A stretch of 64,000 nucleotides of DNA, taken from positions 124,001 to 188,000 of the forward strand of contig NZ_BOMY01000042.1 of the NCBI RefSeq assembly GCF_016862435.1, written 5' to 3'. Below the pieces are notes generated by a model. That model was not told where the DNA came from. It was given only the letters and a program-made list of their open reading frames with translations, and searched no databases. A program made the position numbers and the translations under genes. Positions 7,314 through 15,371 of the stretch are shown one piece after another; position 1 is the first letter of the stretch; each line of letters begins with the position of its first letter. Source of the stretch: Paractinoplanes tereljensis (GTDB taxonomy: Bacteria > Actinomycetota > Actinomycetes > Mycobacteriales > Micromonosporaceae).

Positions 7314-8210
7314 ATGTTTCTGTTTCCCGGTGATGTGGTCCGGCCTCGTCGCGTGGATGAGCACTTCGCCGGAGAGGCGGAGGCTGCTCGCGCGGCGGGC
7401 TGTCCCGTTGCTCTGGTCGACCATGACGCCGCCGCCCGCGGTGAGGTAGCCGACGCGGTGGCGCGGGTGCCGGGCGGTGCGACGGCGGTCTATCGCGGGT
7501 GGATGCTCTCCAGCCGCCGGTATGCCGAACTCGACAGCGCGCTAGCCGGCCGCGGGGTCCGGTTGCACACGGATGGCGAGCGGTATCGCCGCGCCCATGA
7601 GCTACCGGGCTGGTACGACGCCCTGTCCGCGTTCACTCCGGCGTCGCGGTGGACCACCGGCACCGACCGACGTGACTTCGAGGCTGTCCGGGCCGGGCTG
7701 GGATCCGGGCCGGCTGTGCTGCGCGACTACAGCAAGTCGATGAAGCATTACTGGCTCGAAGCGGCCTACATCCCGGACCTCGCCGACGCCGTCCAGGCTT
7801 GGGCGGTCGCCGAACGGATGGTGCAGTTACGCGGAGACGACCTGGCCGGTGGGTTCGTCGTTCGCCGCTTCGAAGAGTTCACCGGTGCCGAGGCGCGAAG
7901 CTGGTGGATCGACGGCGTCCGCCGCCTGGTCACCGCCCACCCCGACACCCCCGACGAACTGCCGCCGCCCGATCTCGACCTCACCGGACTGCAGCCGGCC
8001 ATCGCCGCGCTGGCCCTTCCCTTCGTCACCGTCGATCTGGCCCGACGCGCCGACGGGACATGGCGAGTGATCGAACTCGGCGACGGCCAGGTCAGCGACC
8101 GCCCCGCCAGCACCCCACCGGCAGACCTGATCAACGCCCTCATTCAGAACTTTCCAGAAGGGACCGTCTCAGGAAACTCACCGAGTATCACGGAGGCTCA
8201 GCCGCGCTGA
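7314..8210 (+). CDS. ATP-grasp domain protein (DUF4343-like)
   Basis: 298 residues starting MFLFPGDVVRPRRVDEHFAGEA in part; a GTG one codon upstream is an alternative. The N-terminal ~80 residues resemble a pre-ATP-grasp fold, and the C-terminal half contains ATP-grasp-like elements: VLRDYSKSMKHYWLEAA with a nucleotide-contact lysine, GGFVVRRFEEF, and the terminal VTVDLARRADGTWRVIELGDGQVSD with the metal-binding acidic residues. This fits the stand-alone R2K/DUF4343 ATP-grasp group, presumed carboxylate-amine ligases of unknown substrate. It follows the hypothetical gene head-to-head with no operon partner. Confidence 0.7.
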   Translation: MFLFPGDVVRPRRVDEHFAGEAEAARAAGCPVALVDHDAAARGEVADAVARVPGGATAVYRGWMLSSRRYAELDSALAGRGVRLHTDGERYRRAHELPGWYDALSAFTPASRWTTGTDRRDFEAVRAGLGSGPAVLRDYSKSMKHYWLEAAYIPDLADAVQAWAVAERMVQLRGDDLAGGFVVRRFEEFTGAEARSWWIDGVRRLVTAHPDTPDELPPPDLDLTGLQPAIAALALPFVTVDLARRADGTWRVIELGDGQVSDRPASTPPADLINALIQNFPEGTVSGNSPSITEAQPR

Positions 8211-8327
8211 CGCCCGAACGTGCCCGAAGGCTGTTTCTTTCCGCCTTTCCCTTACCGGGCAAGTAGCCACACTCATTCCCGAGAACAGCTCCGGTTGAAT
8301 TCGGCAACGAATATCGCCGACCCCTCC

Positions 8328-8760
8328 TCAGCCCGATTGCGGCAGCGGTCTCCACCCCGCGCGCGGTCTCGGCCGTGGGCGCACACGGCTCGGCGTGACC
8401 GGGCACGGCCGCCGCGTGCAGGTTGCCTCCGCCGGCCAGATCAACGGCGGCACGGCCTCGGCCTCATCGTGCAGACCCAACTCGCCGCACTCCCGGGAGC
8501 AGCCCTGCGACCGGCATCGCTTCCACGCATACCGGCGAATGAGCCCCCACCGCCGCCGGGGCGCATGATCCCGGCGGAACTCGTCTTTCTCGGGAGAATA
8601 GTTTCGCGCTTTTGTACGATCCCGCATGGCAGCGATTGCTTCTCGGGTGAATAGCTGAAGCTGCTGGTATCTCATGCCTATATTCTCTCGCGCCCCGAAC
8701 CGCGCCCGCCAATATTTGATCATGCCAATAATGGAAGCCATCCGGAACCGAACGGGTCAA
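8328..8760 (-). pseudogene. Orphan-family paralogue, copy 1, frameshifted
   Basis: Read on the minus strand from a TTG at 8760, the first ~22 residues (VPDGFHYWHDQILAGAVRG) match the copy at 31401; one extra base near 8686-8697 then shifts the frame, and similarity continues in the next frame to 8328: ENIGMRYQQLQLF, RDRTKARNYSP, DEFRRDHAPRRRWGLIRRYA, KRCRSQGCSRECGELGLHD, EAVPPLIWPAEATC. Many differences between the copies are synonymous, so both were under protein-level selection. Alternatively, translation could start at the ATG of MRYQQLQLF and the upstream similarity be regulatory. I do not recognise the family; it has a cysteine cluster C-x4-C-x3-C and a basic arginine-rich centre. Confidence 0.55.
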
Positions 8761-8785
8761 TTACATGACCTATCAAACAAACAAT

Positions 8786-8808
8786 TCACTTCCGATAGAC
8801 GGAAGCAA
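8786..8808. promoter_or_regulatory. Palindrome upstream of orphan copy 1
   Basis: TCACTTCCG-ATAGA-CGGAAGCAA: arms CTTCCG/CGGAAG pair perfectly around a five-base centre. The same element, read in the sense direction of the gene, occurs upstream of the second copy at 31365-31387, followed in both by TTGTTT and GGTCA. Position and conservation indicate a promoter operator. Confidence 0.55.
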
Positions 8809-8941
8809 CTCAGGCCGCCGAGCGCATGGGAGCACACCGCGAGGCGACCCCGCCGCGCTCGGAGTCACGCTGTCCGTCACGGCCCAAAGGCCGCACCGGG
8901 AATGCATCGACGTGGGCTGGGGGTGGCGGCACAATCGGAGT

Positions 8942-9484
8942 GTGCGCAGGAACGTTGCGGCGGCTGGGAGTGCGGCCTTCTTTGCTCTGGCACCGGGGAC
9001 CGTTGCTGGGCTGCTGCCCTGGTGGTTGACCGGGTGGCGGACTGATGCCGCGTTCGGGCACTGGGTCGTGGCTCGGGTGGTCGGGATTCTGCTTCTGGGT
9101 GCTGGGACCGTCGTACTCGTGCAGGCCTTTGTTCGGTTTGTGGTTGATGGGTTTGGCACTCCGGCGCCTATCGCGCCGCCGGATCGCCTGGTCGTCAGTG
9201 GGTTGTATCGCTACGTCCGCAATCCGATGTACCTCGCGGTTGTCGCGGTCATCCTTGGGCAGGCACTACTGCTCTGGCGGCCGGTCCTGCTGCCCTACGC
9301 CCTGGTCGTCGGCGGGGCCATGGTCGCGTTCGTCGTCGGCTATGAACAACCGGCCCTCACCCAGCGGTTCGGCCGTGAATACCTGGCCTACCGGCGTGCC
9401 GTCCCGGGCTGGTGGCCGCGGCTCAGGCCGTACCGTGGTTGCGGTGGCACCGGCCATGCGGGAGGGTCGGCTCATGGCGGATGA
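8942..9484 (+). CDS. Isoprenylcysteine carboxyl methyltransferase-like membrane protein
   Basis: 180 residues with four or five hydrophobic segments (residues ~7-25, 40-65, 95-115, 118-140). The diagnostic SAM-binding segment GLYRYVRNPMYLAVVAVILG and the following E-P-x-L ... RFGREY pattern identify the ICMT/PEMT-type integral membrane methyltransferases. In bacteria these act on varied small substrates; true isoprenylcysteine is unlikely. Start choice is uncertain: the GTG at 8942 has GGAG immediately before it, too close for ideal spacing. The following gene overlaps by 11 bases, so the two are probably co-transcribed. Confidence 0.75.
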   Translation: MRRNVAAAGSAAFFALAPGTVAGLLPWWLTGWRTDAAFGHWVVARVVGILLLGAGTVVLVQAFVRFVVDGFGTPAPIAPPDRLVVSGLYRYVRNPMYLAVVAVILGQALLLWRPVLLPYALVVGGAMVAFVVGYEQPALTQRFGREYLAYRRAVPGWWPRLRPYRGCGGTGHAGGSAHGG

Positions 9485-9941
9485 ATCGGGAAGCCGGGCG
9501 CAGACCCTCGCCTGGCAGGGTGTCGCCAACCGAGTCGTTCGCGGGCTGCTGCGGACTCCCCTGCTGTCCCGCGTGGTGGGGGAACGGCTGATCACCCTGT
9601 ATGTGGTGGGTCGCAAATCCGGTAAGCGCTACCCGGTTCCGGTCGCCTATCTCGCGCATGAGGGTGCCTTGCTGATCGGTACGCCGTTCGGCTGGGGGCG
9701 CAACCTTCGTACGGGGGTTCCGGTCGAGGTTCGGTTCAAGGGGCGGCTTCGGGTGGCCGATGTGGTGGTTCGCGCCGATGAGGACGCCGTGGTCGAGGAC
9801 TACGCCGTGATGGCTCGCCACAACCGGAACTTCGCCAGTTTCAACAAGATCGGCATCGACCAGGACGGCAATCCTGACCCGGCCGACCTGCGCCTGGCAT
9901 GGACCGCCGGCGCCCGCGCCTTCCGGTTGAAGTTGCGCTGA
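9474..9941 (+). CDS. Nitroreductase/deazaflavin (F420)-dependent oxidoreductase-like protein
   Basis: 155 residues from an ATG with GGAGGG eight bases upstream. The chain has the DDN/split-barrel pattern: a short N-terminal helix, LITLYVVGRKSGKRYPVPVAYL, ALLIGTPFGWGRNLRTG, then EVRFKGRLRVADVVV. These match the F420H2-dependent nitroreductase-like family (PF04075) abundant in actinobacteria. Members use reduced coenzyme F420 to reduce quinones, lipids or xenobiotics; the substrate here is unknown. Overlaps the membrane methyltransferase upstream, suggesting translational coupling. Confidence 0.75.
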   Translation: MADESGSRAQTLAWQGVANRVVRGLLRTPLLSRVVGERLITLYVVGRKSGKRYPVPVAYLAHEGALLIGTPFGWGRNLRTGVPVEVRFKGRLRVADVVVRADEDAVVEDYAVMARHNRNFASFNKIGIDQDGNPDPADLRLAWTAGARAFRLKLR

Positions 9942-9958
9942 CGCCGGGGTCACCAAGG

Positions 9959-11023
9959 TCAGGACAGGAAGCTGCCGTACGGGCCGGCCAAGATGGCGTT
10001 CTTCTGGGCCTGGCTGAAGTGGGTGTTGGGGTAGTCGTAGAACGAGCCGGACATCGGGGTGCCGTCGGTTGACGTGGAGTCGGGCAGGCCGAAGCCGTGG
10101 CCCAGTTCGTGCACCATGCCGCCGTACCAGCGGTTCATCGCGCCGTTGATGCCGGCTGCGCCGTCTGCGTCGTGGCCGCTCAGCACCACCCAACCTGGGC
10201 TGGCTCCGCCGCCGGACTGGTTGGTCTCCTCGGCGCTGATCTCGCCTACGCACAGCCAGCGGCTGTCCGGGTTGCTGATGCTGAAGCGGCGCATCAGCTC
10301 CTGGTGCATGTTGCCGACGACGCACCAGTAGTGGTCGCTGCCGGTGCAGTTGGTGGTGATGTACCAGTTGCGGTCGTGTTCGCCGTTGACCACCTCGACG
10401 ACGGTGTTGTTCAGCTTGAAGGTCTTGCCCAGCTCCTGCTTGTAGTAACGCTGGGCCTCGCGCACGACGGCCGCTATCCCGTCGGGGTAGCGCTGGTCGT
10501 ACGCGACGTCGGTGGGTTTGAGCCAGAAGACCCGGACCGTCCCGGGGACCGCGGAACTGCTCGGCGTGGGAGTGGGAGCGGTAGTGGGAACGGTAGTGGG
10601 AGTGCCGGTGGTCGGGGTGACCGAGCCGGTGCAGGCGACGCCGTTCAGGGTGAAGGCGGACGGCACCGGGTTGCTGCCGGTCCACGATCCGTTGAAGCCG
10701 AACGACGTGCTGGCACCGGTGGTCAGCGCGCCGTTGTAACCGACGTTGACGGCGGTCACCGCGGCTCCGCTCTGGGTGACCGTGGCGTTCCACGCCTGGG
10801 TTACCGTCTGGCCGGCGCCGAACGACCAGCGCAGCGTCCACCCGGTGATCGGGTCACCGAGGTTGGTGACGGCCACACCGGCGCCGAAGCCGCCCTGCCA
10901 CTGCGAACTGACCGTGTAGGACACCTGGCAGCCGGCCGCGGCGGCGCTGGCACCGGTGGCGGTGACAGCGACCGTCGCACCCAGCGTGGCCGCCGCGGCG
11001 ACCACCAAAAGTCGAGAGCGCAT
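9959..11023 (-). CDS. Secreted CBM2 cellulose-binding zinc metalloprotease
   Basis: 354 residues: signal peptide (1-28), a carbohydrate-binding module family 2 (residues ~32-130; CQVSYTVSSQWQGGFGAGV, then GWTLRWSFGAGQ and SFGFNGSWTG, with Cys32 and the Cys near 130), a Thr/Pro linker, and a C-terminal domain with the zinc motif HELGHGFGLPD at 305-315. The HExxHxxGxxD form resembles metzincin/snapalysin-type endopeptidases; three further cysteines (TTNCTGSDHYWCVVG and LCVG) may form disulfides. It would act outside the cell while attached to cellulose or chitin. GGAGG precedes the ATG. A perfect 20-bp palindrome lies 47-66 bases upstream. Confidence 0.8.
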   Translation of the reverse strand: MRSRLLVVAAAATLGATVAVTATGASAAAAGCQVSYTVSSQWQGGFGAGVAVTNLGDPITGWTLRWSFGAGQTVTQAWNATVTQSGAAVTAVNVGYNGALTTGASTSFGFNGSWTGSNPVPSAFTLNGVACTGSVTPTTGTPTTVPTTAPTPTPSSSAVPGTVRVFWLKPTDVAYDQRYPDGIAAVVREAQRYYKQELGKTFKLNNTVVEVVNGEHDRNWYITTNCTGSDHYWCVVGNMHQELMRRFSISNPDSRWLCVGEISAEETNQSGGGASPGWVVLSGHDADGAAGINGAMNRWYGGMVHELGHGFGLPDSTSTDGTPMSGSFYDYPNTHFSQAQKNAILAGPYGSFLS

Positions 11024-11069
11024 CGTTTCCTCCGAGGACTGGAGATTGATGTTTGTCTATCACCATGCC

Positions 11070-11089
11070 TTCCGAAAACGTTTTCGGAA
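11070..11089. promoter_or_regulatory. LacI-family-type operator, 20-bp perfect palindrome
   Basis: TTCCGAAAACGTTTTCGGAA is a perfect dyad with a central CG, the form bound by LacI/GalR-family repressors, and contains the CGAAA-N4-TTTCG style seen upstream of polysaccharide-degradation genes in streptomycetes. It lies between the divergent CBM2 protease (start 11023) and the lipoprotein gene (start 11141) and more likely controls the former. Confidence 0.65.
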
Positions 11090-11140
11090 AGAGGGTTGCT
11101 CTCGACAGTTCGCCGACATTGAGTGGCCAGGATCTCGGGC

Positions 11141-11722
11141 ATGTCCATCTCCAGGAACCTCACCATCGCCGTCGGCCTGTGCCTCCTCGCCGGCTGCGGC
11201 GGCACCGACACGACCGACTCCCCCGGCGTCGCCAGCATCGCGCAGCCAACCGCCTCCGCCTCGGCAGAAGAAAAATCCCCGGCCGAAGCAAAGGCCCCGG
11301 CGGAACGGCCGCTCATCCGGTCGGACGCCTCCGAGGAGGAGCAAACCCGGCTGCGGGACGTCTACATCGACTGCCTGTGGGCGAACGGCTTTCCCCGGCA
11401 GGGCGCGGTCAAGGGCGCCAACGGCGGTTACCCCGCCGACCTCACGGACTTCGACCTGGCGCCGGGGGTCGTCGAGAAGATCAAGAAGGAGTGTGGCGCC
11501 AAGGAGCCCGAGCTGCCGATCCAGCGGGCGAAGCGGCTCGACCCGCACTACGCCGATCACGTCGAGGCGAACGTCCGGTGCCTCAACCAGCACGGCCTCA
11601 AAGCCGTTGTCGAGAACGACGCGCCGGCCCTGGTGAACGGACTGCCCAGCCAGAGCGACGGCCACTGGCTCGACGACTGCGAGCGGGAGGCGTTCGCCGA
11701 CTACTACTCGACGCTCAACTGA
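11141..11722 (+). CDS. Four-cysteine lipoprotein, module A
   Basis: 193 residues. The first 19 residues end in the lipobox LLAGC (Cys19), so the mature protein is lipid-anchored outside the membrane. A Ser/Ala/Glu-rich tether follows, then a domain with four cysteines (YIDCLWANGF, KKECGAKEP, VRCLNQHGLK, DDCEREAF) spaced 39, 28 and 32 residues apart. The same layout occurs in the two lipoproteins of module B, and a similar one in both sensor kinases. AGGA precedes the chosen ATG; an upstream GTG at 11123 is less suitable. The gene is convergent with the exporter permease and overlaps it by 8 bases. Function unknown; co-location suggests a ligand-capture or accessory role for the exporter. Confidence 0.75.
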   Translation: MSISRNLTIAVGLCLLAGCGGTDTTDSPGVASIAQPTASASAEEKSPAEAKAPAERPLIRSDASEEEQTRLRDVYIDCLWANGFPRQGAVKGANGGYPADLTDFDLAPGVVEKIKKECGAKEPELPIQRAKRLDPHYADHVEANVRCLNQHGLKAVVENDAPALVNGLPSQSDGHWLDDCEREAFADYYSTLN

Positions 11723-12896
11723 GGGCCTCGGTCGGCATCAGCCGGGCCGCACGCATCGCCGGGTAGGCGCCGGCGACCACCCCGGTCGCCAGCGCACCGG
11801 CGAGGCCGGCCAGGGCCGCGCCGGCCGGGATCACCAGTGGCCAACTCTGGTACCAGGCGTAACCGGTGGTCGCCGCGATCCCGAGCAGGGTTCCGGCGAC
11901 GCCGCCGAGTGCGGACAGCACGACCGACTCGGTGATGAACTGGGCCCGGATCTGGCCGCGGTGGGCGCCCAGCGCCCGGCGGAGCCCGATCTCGGAGCGC
12001 CGTTCGAGGACCGAGATCACCATCGTGTTGGCGACGCCGATCCCGCCGACCAGCAGGGCGATCGCGGCCAGCCCGAGGAACAGGGCGGAGAAGCTGCTCT
12101 CGGTGGCCCGCTTCGCGGCGAGGGCGTCGGACGGGCGGGTGACCTGGACGTTCGACGGCTTCTGCGGGTCGATGGTGGCCGGCAGTACGGCGCTGACCGC
12201 CTCGATCTGATCCTCCTCGGCCTGCAGGTAGATCACCGTGGGATGGCCGTCGAAATGCGTCAGGGTGCGGGCGGCGTCCCAGCCGATCAGCGCGGCCCGG
12301 TCGATGTCCGGCGAGAGCGGGACGCTGTCCAGGATGCCGATCACGGTGCACCACTGATCGGCGATCAGCACCTGAGGCCCGGTCCCGCTGAAAGGTAGGC
12401 CGGTAAGGCCGAGCCGGGTCGCGGCCACCGAACCGAGCACGACCATCGGCAGGGACTCGCTGGTGGCGTCGAGGAACCGGCCGACTCGGACCCGGCCGTT
12501 GAGGGTGGTGAGCAGATTGGCCTTGCTGGCCAGGACGCTCAGGCCGAGCCCGTCGGCCGGATCGGTCCGGTCGTTGCGGCGGATCACGCTGTGCGTGTTG
12601 GCCACCGCGCTGGCGGTCAGCACCGGCCCGATCCGGGCCACCATGGCCGGCGCGTCCTCGGGCAGCAGCACCGGCGGGTTCCGGTCCGGGACCGGCGTGG
12701 CCTGCAGGGTGTTGGTGCCCAGCGCCGACAGGGTCCGCAGCAGGTCGGCCTGGCTGGACGCCGGAATGCCGGTCACCACCAGCATGGTGGCGATGCCGAT
12801 CGCGATGCCCAGCGACGACAGCGCGGCCCGCATCTTCCGGGTCCGGATGCCGACCAGGCCGAGCCCGACCAGATCACGCGGGCCAAGGCGACTCAT
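11715..12896 (-). CDS. MacB/FtsX-type ABC exporter permease, module A
   Basis: 393 residues with the MacB topology: an N-terminal helix (SSLGIAIGIATMLVVTGI, residues ~28-45), a ~200-residue extracytoplasmic domain, and three C-terminal helices around 275-295, 325-345 and 360-380 with the FtsX hallmark NTMVISVLERRSEIGLRRA. It forms the membrane channel with the ATPase encoded just upstream (4-base overlap). Sequence is closely paralogous to the permease at 58936 (shared TGIPASSQ/TGIPSSSQ, ALGTNTLQA, SAVANTH, RRNDRTDP). Likely exports a peptide, lipid or antibiotic or transmits force across the envelope. Confidence 0.88.
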   Translation of the reverse strand: MSRLGPRDLVGLGLVGIRTRKMRAALSSLGIAIGIATMLVVTGIPASSQADLLRTLSALGTNTLQATPVPDRNPPVLLPEDAPAMVARIGPVLTASAVANTHSVIRRNDRTDPADGLGLSVLASKANLLTTLNGRVRVGRFLDATSESLPMVVLGSVAATRLGLTGLPFSGTGPQVLIADQWCTVIGILDSVPLSPDIDRAALIGWDAARTLTHFDGHPTVIYLQAEEDQIEAVSAVLPATIDPQKPSNVQVTRPSDALAAKRATESSFSALFLGLAAIALLVGGIGVANTMVISVLERRSEIGLRRALGAHRGQIRAQFITESVVLSALGGVAGTLLGIAATTGYAWYQSWPLVIPAGAALAGLAGALATGVVAGAYPAMRAARLMPTEALS

Positions 12897-13561
12897 GCCG
12901 CACCGGCCAGGCGGCCGTCCCGCATCCGTACCTGGCGGGGTGCCCGGGCGGCGATGTCCCGGTCGTGCGTGATGATCGCGATGGTGGTGCCGTCCGCGTT
13001 CAGCCGGGTCAGCAACTCCATCACGGCCTGGCCGTTGGCGGTGTCCAGGGCGCCGGTCGGCTCGTCGGCCAGCACCAGGGCCGGGCCGTTCACCAGGGCC
13101 CGGGCGATGGCCACCCGCTGCCGCTCGCCGCCGGACAACTCGTGCGGCCGGTGCGCGCGGCGGTGGCCGAGCCCGACCCGGTCGAGGGCCTCCTCGGCGA
13201 GCCGGCGCCGGTTCCGGCGGGGCACTCCGGCGTAGAGCAGGCCGGTGCTGACGTTCTCGGTCGCGCTCAGCCCGGCGGTGAGGTGGAACTGCTGGAAGAC
13301 GAAGCCGAGCCAGCGGCCGCGCAGGTCGGACAGCCGCCGGTCGGACAACCGGGTGACGTCCTGGCCGAGGATCTCGACCGTTCCCGAGGTGGGCCGGTCG
13401 AGGGTGCCCATGATGTTCAGCAGGGTCGACTTGCCGGAACCGGACGGGCCGACGATGGCCAGCATCTCGCCCGGCTCGATGTCGAGGGACACGTCGTCGA
13501 GGGCGGTGACCGCTCCGGCGTACCGCTTGGTGGCGTGCCGGACCGCGAGCACGGCGCTCAT
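12893..13561 (-). CDS. MacB-type ABC exporter ATPase, module A
   Basis: 222 residues, a complete LolD/MacB-type ATPase: Walker A GPSGSGKS, Q-loop FVFQQFHL, signature LSGGERQR, Walker B LVLADEPT followed by GALD, and H-loop ITHDRD. Four-base overlaps on both sides couple it to the adaptor and the permease in one minus-strand operon. Paralogous to the ATPase at 58280. Confidence 0.92.
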   Translation of the reverse strand: MSAVLAVRHATKRYAGAVTALDDVSLDIEPGEMLAIVGPSGSGKSTLLNIMGTLDRPTSGTVEILGQDVTRLSDRRLSDLRGRWLGFVFQQFHLTAGLSATENVSTGLLYAGVPRRNRRRLAEEALDRVGLGHRRAHRPHELSGGERQRVAIARALVNGPALVLADEPTGALDTANGQAVMELLTRLNADGTTIAIITHDRDIAARAPRQVRMRDGRLAGAA

Positions 13562-14610
13562 CCGGTGGTCACCACGGTCAGGCCGTCGGTGAGGCCGGGG
13601 CCGCTGATCTCGACCCGGCCGGCGGCGAAGATGCCGGTCTTGACGGCGATCAGGGCACCGTCCGGCGTCTGCACGGCGTAGCCGCCCTCGCGCAGGGCGA
13701 GCAGCGCGCCGGTCGCCACGGTCAGCACCTGCTGATGCGTCTGCGCGGCGAAGGAGACCTGGAGCTCGGCCGAGTCGACGCGTTTCAGCACGGCCGGTTT
13801 GTCGAGGGTGAGGGTGATGGCGAGTTTCGGGGTGGTTCCACCGTCCGGGGTCTGCAGCGCCGTGCTCACCGAGGTCACCCGGGCCGGCGTGGTGGTGCCG
13901 TCGGACAGGGCCACGGTGGCGCGGTCGCCGTTGTCGATCGCGGCGGCCTCGCCCTCGTCGGCCTGCACCGTGATCACCTTGGCGGTCGACGTGGTCGACA
14001 GCAGTTCGCCGGCGGCCGGGTCACCGACCTGCGCCGACAACGCGCTGACCCGGATCGCGGCCGGCAGCACGAGCACCGAGCCGGCGGTGAGTGGTGTTTC
14101 CGGGAGGCCGAGGTCCCGCTGCCAGGCCTTGATCGCGGCGAGCAGGGCGGCGGTGAGGACCGCCTCGCCGTCGCGGACCTTGGTGACCGGGGCGCCGACC
14201 GAGTAGCCGAGGGCCCGCAGGTTGTCGCGCACCACCTTCACGTCCCGGCCGACCGTGTCCGGCGTGACCAGGTCCCGGTAGAGCGGCGTCCGGCCGTAGA
14301 ACAGCGGCACCGGCTCGTCGTTCACCGCGTACACCCGCTGGCCCCGGGTGATCGTCGCGCCGGCGGCCGGCAGCCAGGTGAGCACTCCGGTCCGGCTGCC
14401 GTTGAGGACCCGGACCGGACCGTGACCCAGGGTGCCGGGCATTGTCCGTACGGTGGAGATGTCGCCCTTTTTGATCTTGATGGTGGCCGGCGCAGAAACG
14501 GCCGGAGCGACCACCTCGGGCCGGGCCGGCCAGCGGGCGAGGCCGAGGGCCGCGGCCAGCACGGCCAGCGGCGCCGCGACGAGAACGACGGCTCGGCGGG
14601 AGAGGCGCAT
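13558..14610 (-). CDS. Periplasmic adaptor with peptidoglycan-binding domain, module A
   Basis: 350 residues. One N-terminal membrane anchor (residues ~6-25), then an HlyD/RND-like adaptor: a lipoyl-like piece (GVLTWLPAAGATITRGQRVY), a peptidoglycan_binding_1 domain at ~110-165 (GRDVKVVRDNLRALGY ... AAIKAWQRDLGL) and C-terminal barrel segments (ATVALSDGTTTPARVTSV; GGYAVQTPDGALIAVKTG). This domain order is typical of actinobacterial tripartite efflux adaptors that reach the cell wall. I prefer the ATG at 14610, followed directly by the Arg-rich anchor. The operon reads adaptor-ATPase-permease. Confidence 0.85.
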   Translation of the reverse strand: MRLSRRAVVLVAAPLAVLAAALGLARWPARPEVVAPAVSAPATIKIKKGDISTVRTMPGTLGHGPVRVLNGSRTGVLTWLPAAGATITRGQRVYAVNDEPVPLFYGRTPLYRDLVTPDTVGRDVKVVRDNLRALGYSVGAPVTKVRDGEAVLTAALLAAIKAWQRDLGLPETPLTAGSVLVLPAAIRVSALSAQVGDPAAGELLSTTSTAKVITVQADEGEAAAIDNGDRATVALSDGTTTPARVTSVSTALQTPDGGTTPKLAITLTLDKPAVLKRVDSAELQVSFAAQTHQQVLTVATGALLALREGGYAVQTPDGALIAVKTGIFAAGRVEISGPGLTDGLTVVTTG

Positions 14611-14680
14611 GCCGGGAACGGTGCCGGTCGATTGTCGGGGAACTGTCAAGAACAATTGCGGCCCGCCGCAGGTGGCGGCC

Positions 14681-14686
14681 TATAGT
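14681..14686 (+). promoter_or_regulatory. Putative -10 element for leaderless response-regulator mRNA
   Basis: TATAGT lies seven bases before the GTG at 14694, with TTGCGG at 14656-14661 as a weak -35 (19-base spacer). No Shine-Dalgarno fits between, so transcription probably starts at or next to the start codon. The equivalent gene of module B has the same arrangement. Confidence 0.55.
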
Positions 14687-14693
14687 CCGGCGG

Positions 14694-15371
14694 GTGTGCG
14701 CCCACCTACTCGTCGCGGAGGACAACCGCGGACAGGCCGATCTCCTGGGCCGCTATCTGCGGGCCGAAGGCCACCGCGTGACCGTCGTGCACGACGGCCG
14801 GCAGGCGCTCGCCGAGGCTCGCCGGCAGCGCCCGGACCTGGTCGTTCTCGACGTCATGATGCCCGGCCTGGACGGTCTGAACGTGTGCCGGATCCTGCGC
14901 CGGGAATCGTCCGTCCTGGTCCTGATGCTCACCGCCCGATCCGGCGAGGAAGACCTGCTGCTGGGCCTGGATCTCGGCGCCGACGACTACCTGACCAAGC
15001 CGTACAGCCCGCGGGAGCTGGTGGCCCGGGTGCGCACGCTGCTGCGGCGGGTGGACCGGGTGCGGACCGACGACACCGTGCTGCACGTCGGCGACCTGAC
15101 GGTCGACCTGACCCGGCGGACGGTCACGGTCGGCGACAAACGCATCGGGTGTACGCCGGCCGAGTTCGCGATCCTGGCCACCCTGGCCGGGCAGCCCGAC
15201 CGGGTCTTCGCCCGCAAGCAGCTGGACCGGGACGCGGCCGACCGGGCGGTCGACACCCACGTGCTGAACCTGCGCCGCAAGATCGAGGCCGACCCGCGGC
15301 ATCCGCGCCGGCTGCTGTCGGTGTACGGCCTCGGCTACAAGCTGACGGATCCCGGCGATGAGAGTTCCTGA
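14694..15371 (+). CDS. OmpR-family response regulator, module A
   Basis: 225 residues: receiver domain with phospho-acceptor Asp53 (VVLDVMMPG), Thr/Ala switch (LMLTARSG) and Lys in LTKPYSPREL, followed by an OmpR/PhoB winged helix from ~125. Compared with its module B paralogue, the winged helix lacks about eight residues between the second and third helices (QLDRDAADRAVDTHV against a longer QLLHHTRG...RTIDVH), which may alter DNA or polymerase contacts. GTG start; probably leaderless. It overlaps the sensor kinase start by 14 bases and is divergent from the exporter operon it presumably controls. Confidence 0.88.
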   Translation: MCAHLLVAEDNRGQADLLGRYLRAEGHRVTVVHDGRQALAEARRQRPDLVVLDVMMPGLDGLNVCRILRRESSVLVLMLTARSGEEDLLLGLDLGADDYLTKPYSPRELVARVRTLLRRVDRVRTDDTVLHVGDLTVDLTRRTVTVGDKRIGCTPAEFAILATLAGQPDRVFARKQLDRDAADRAVDTHVLNLRRKIEADPRHPRRLLSVYGLGYKLTDPGDESS

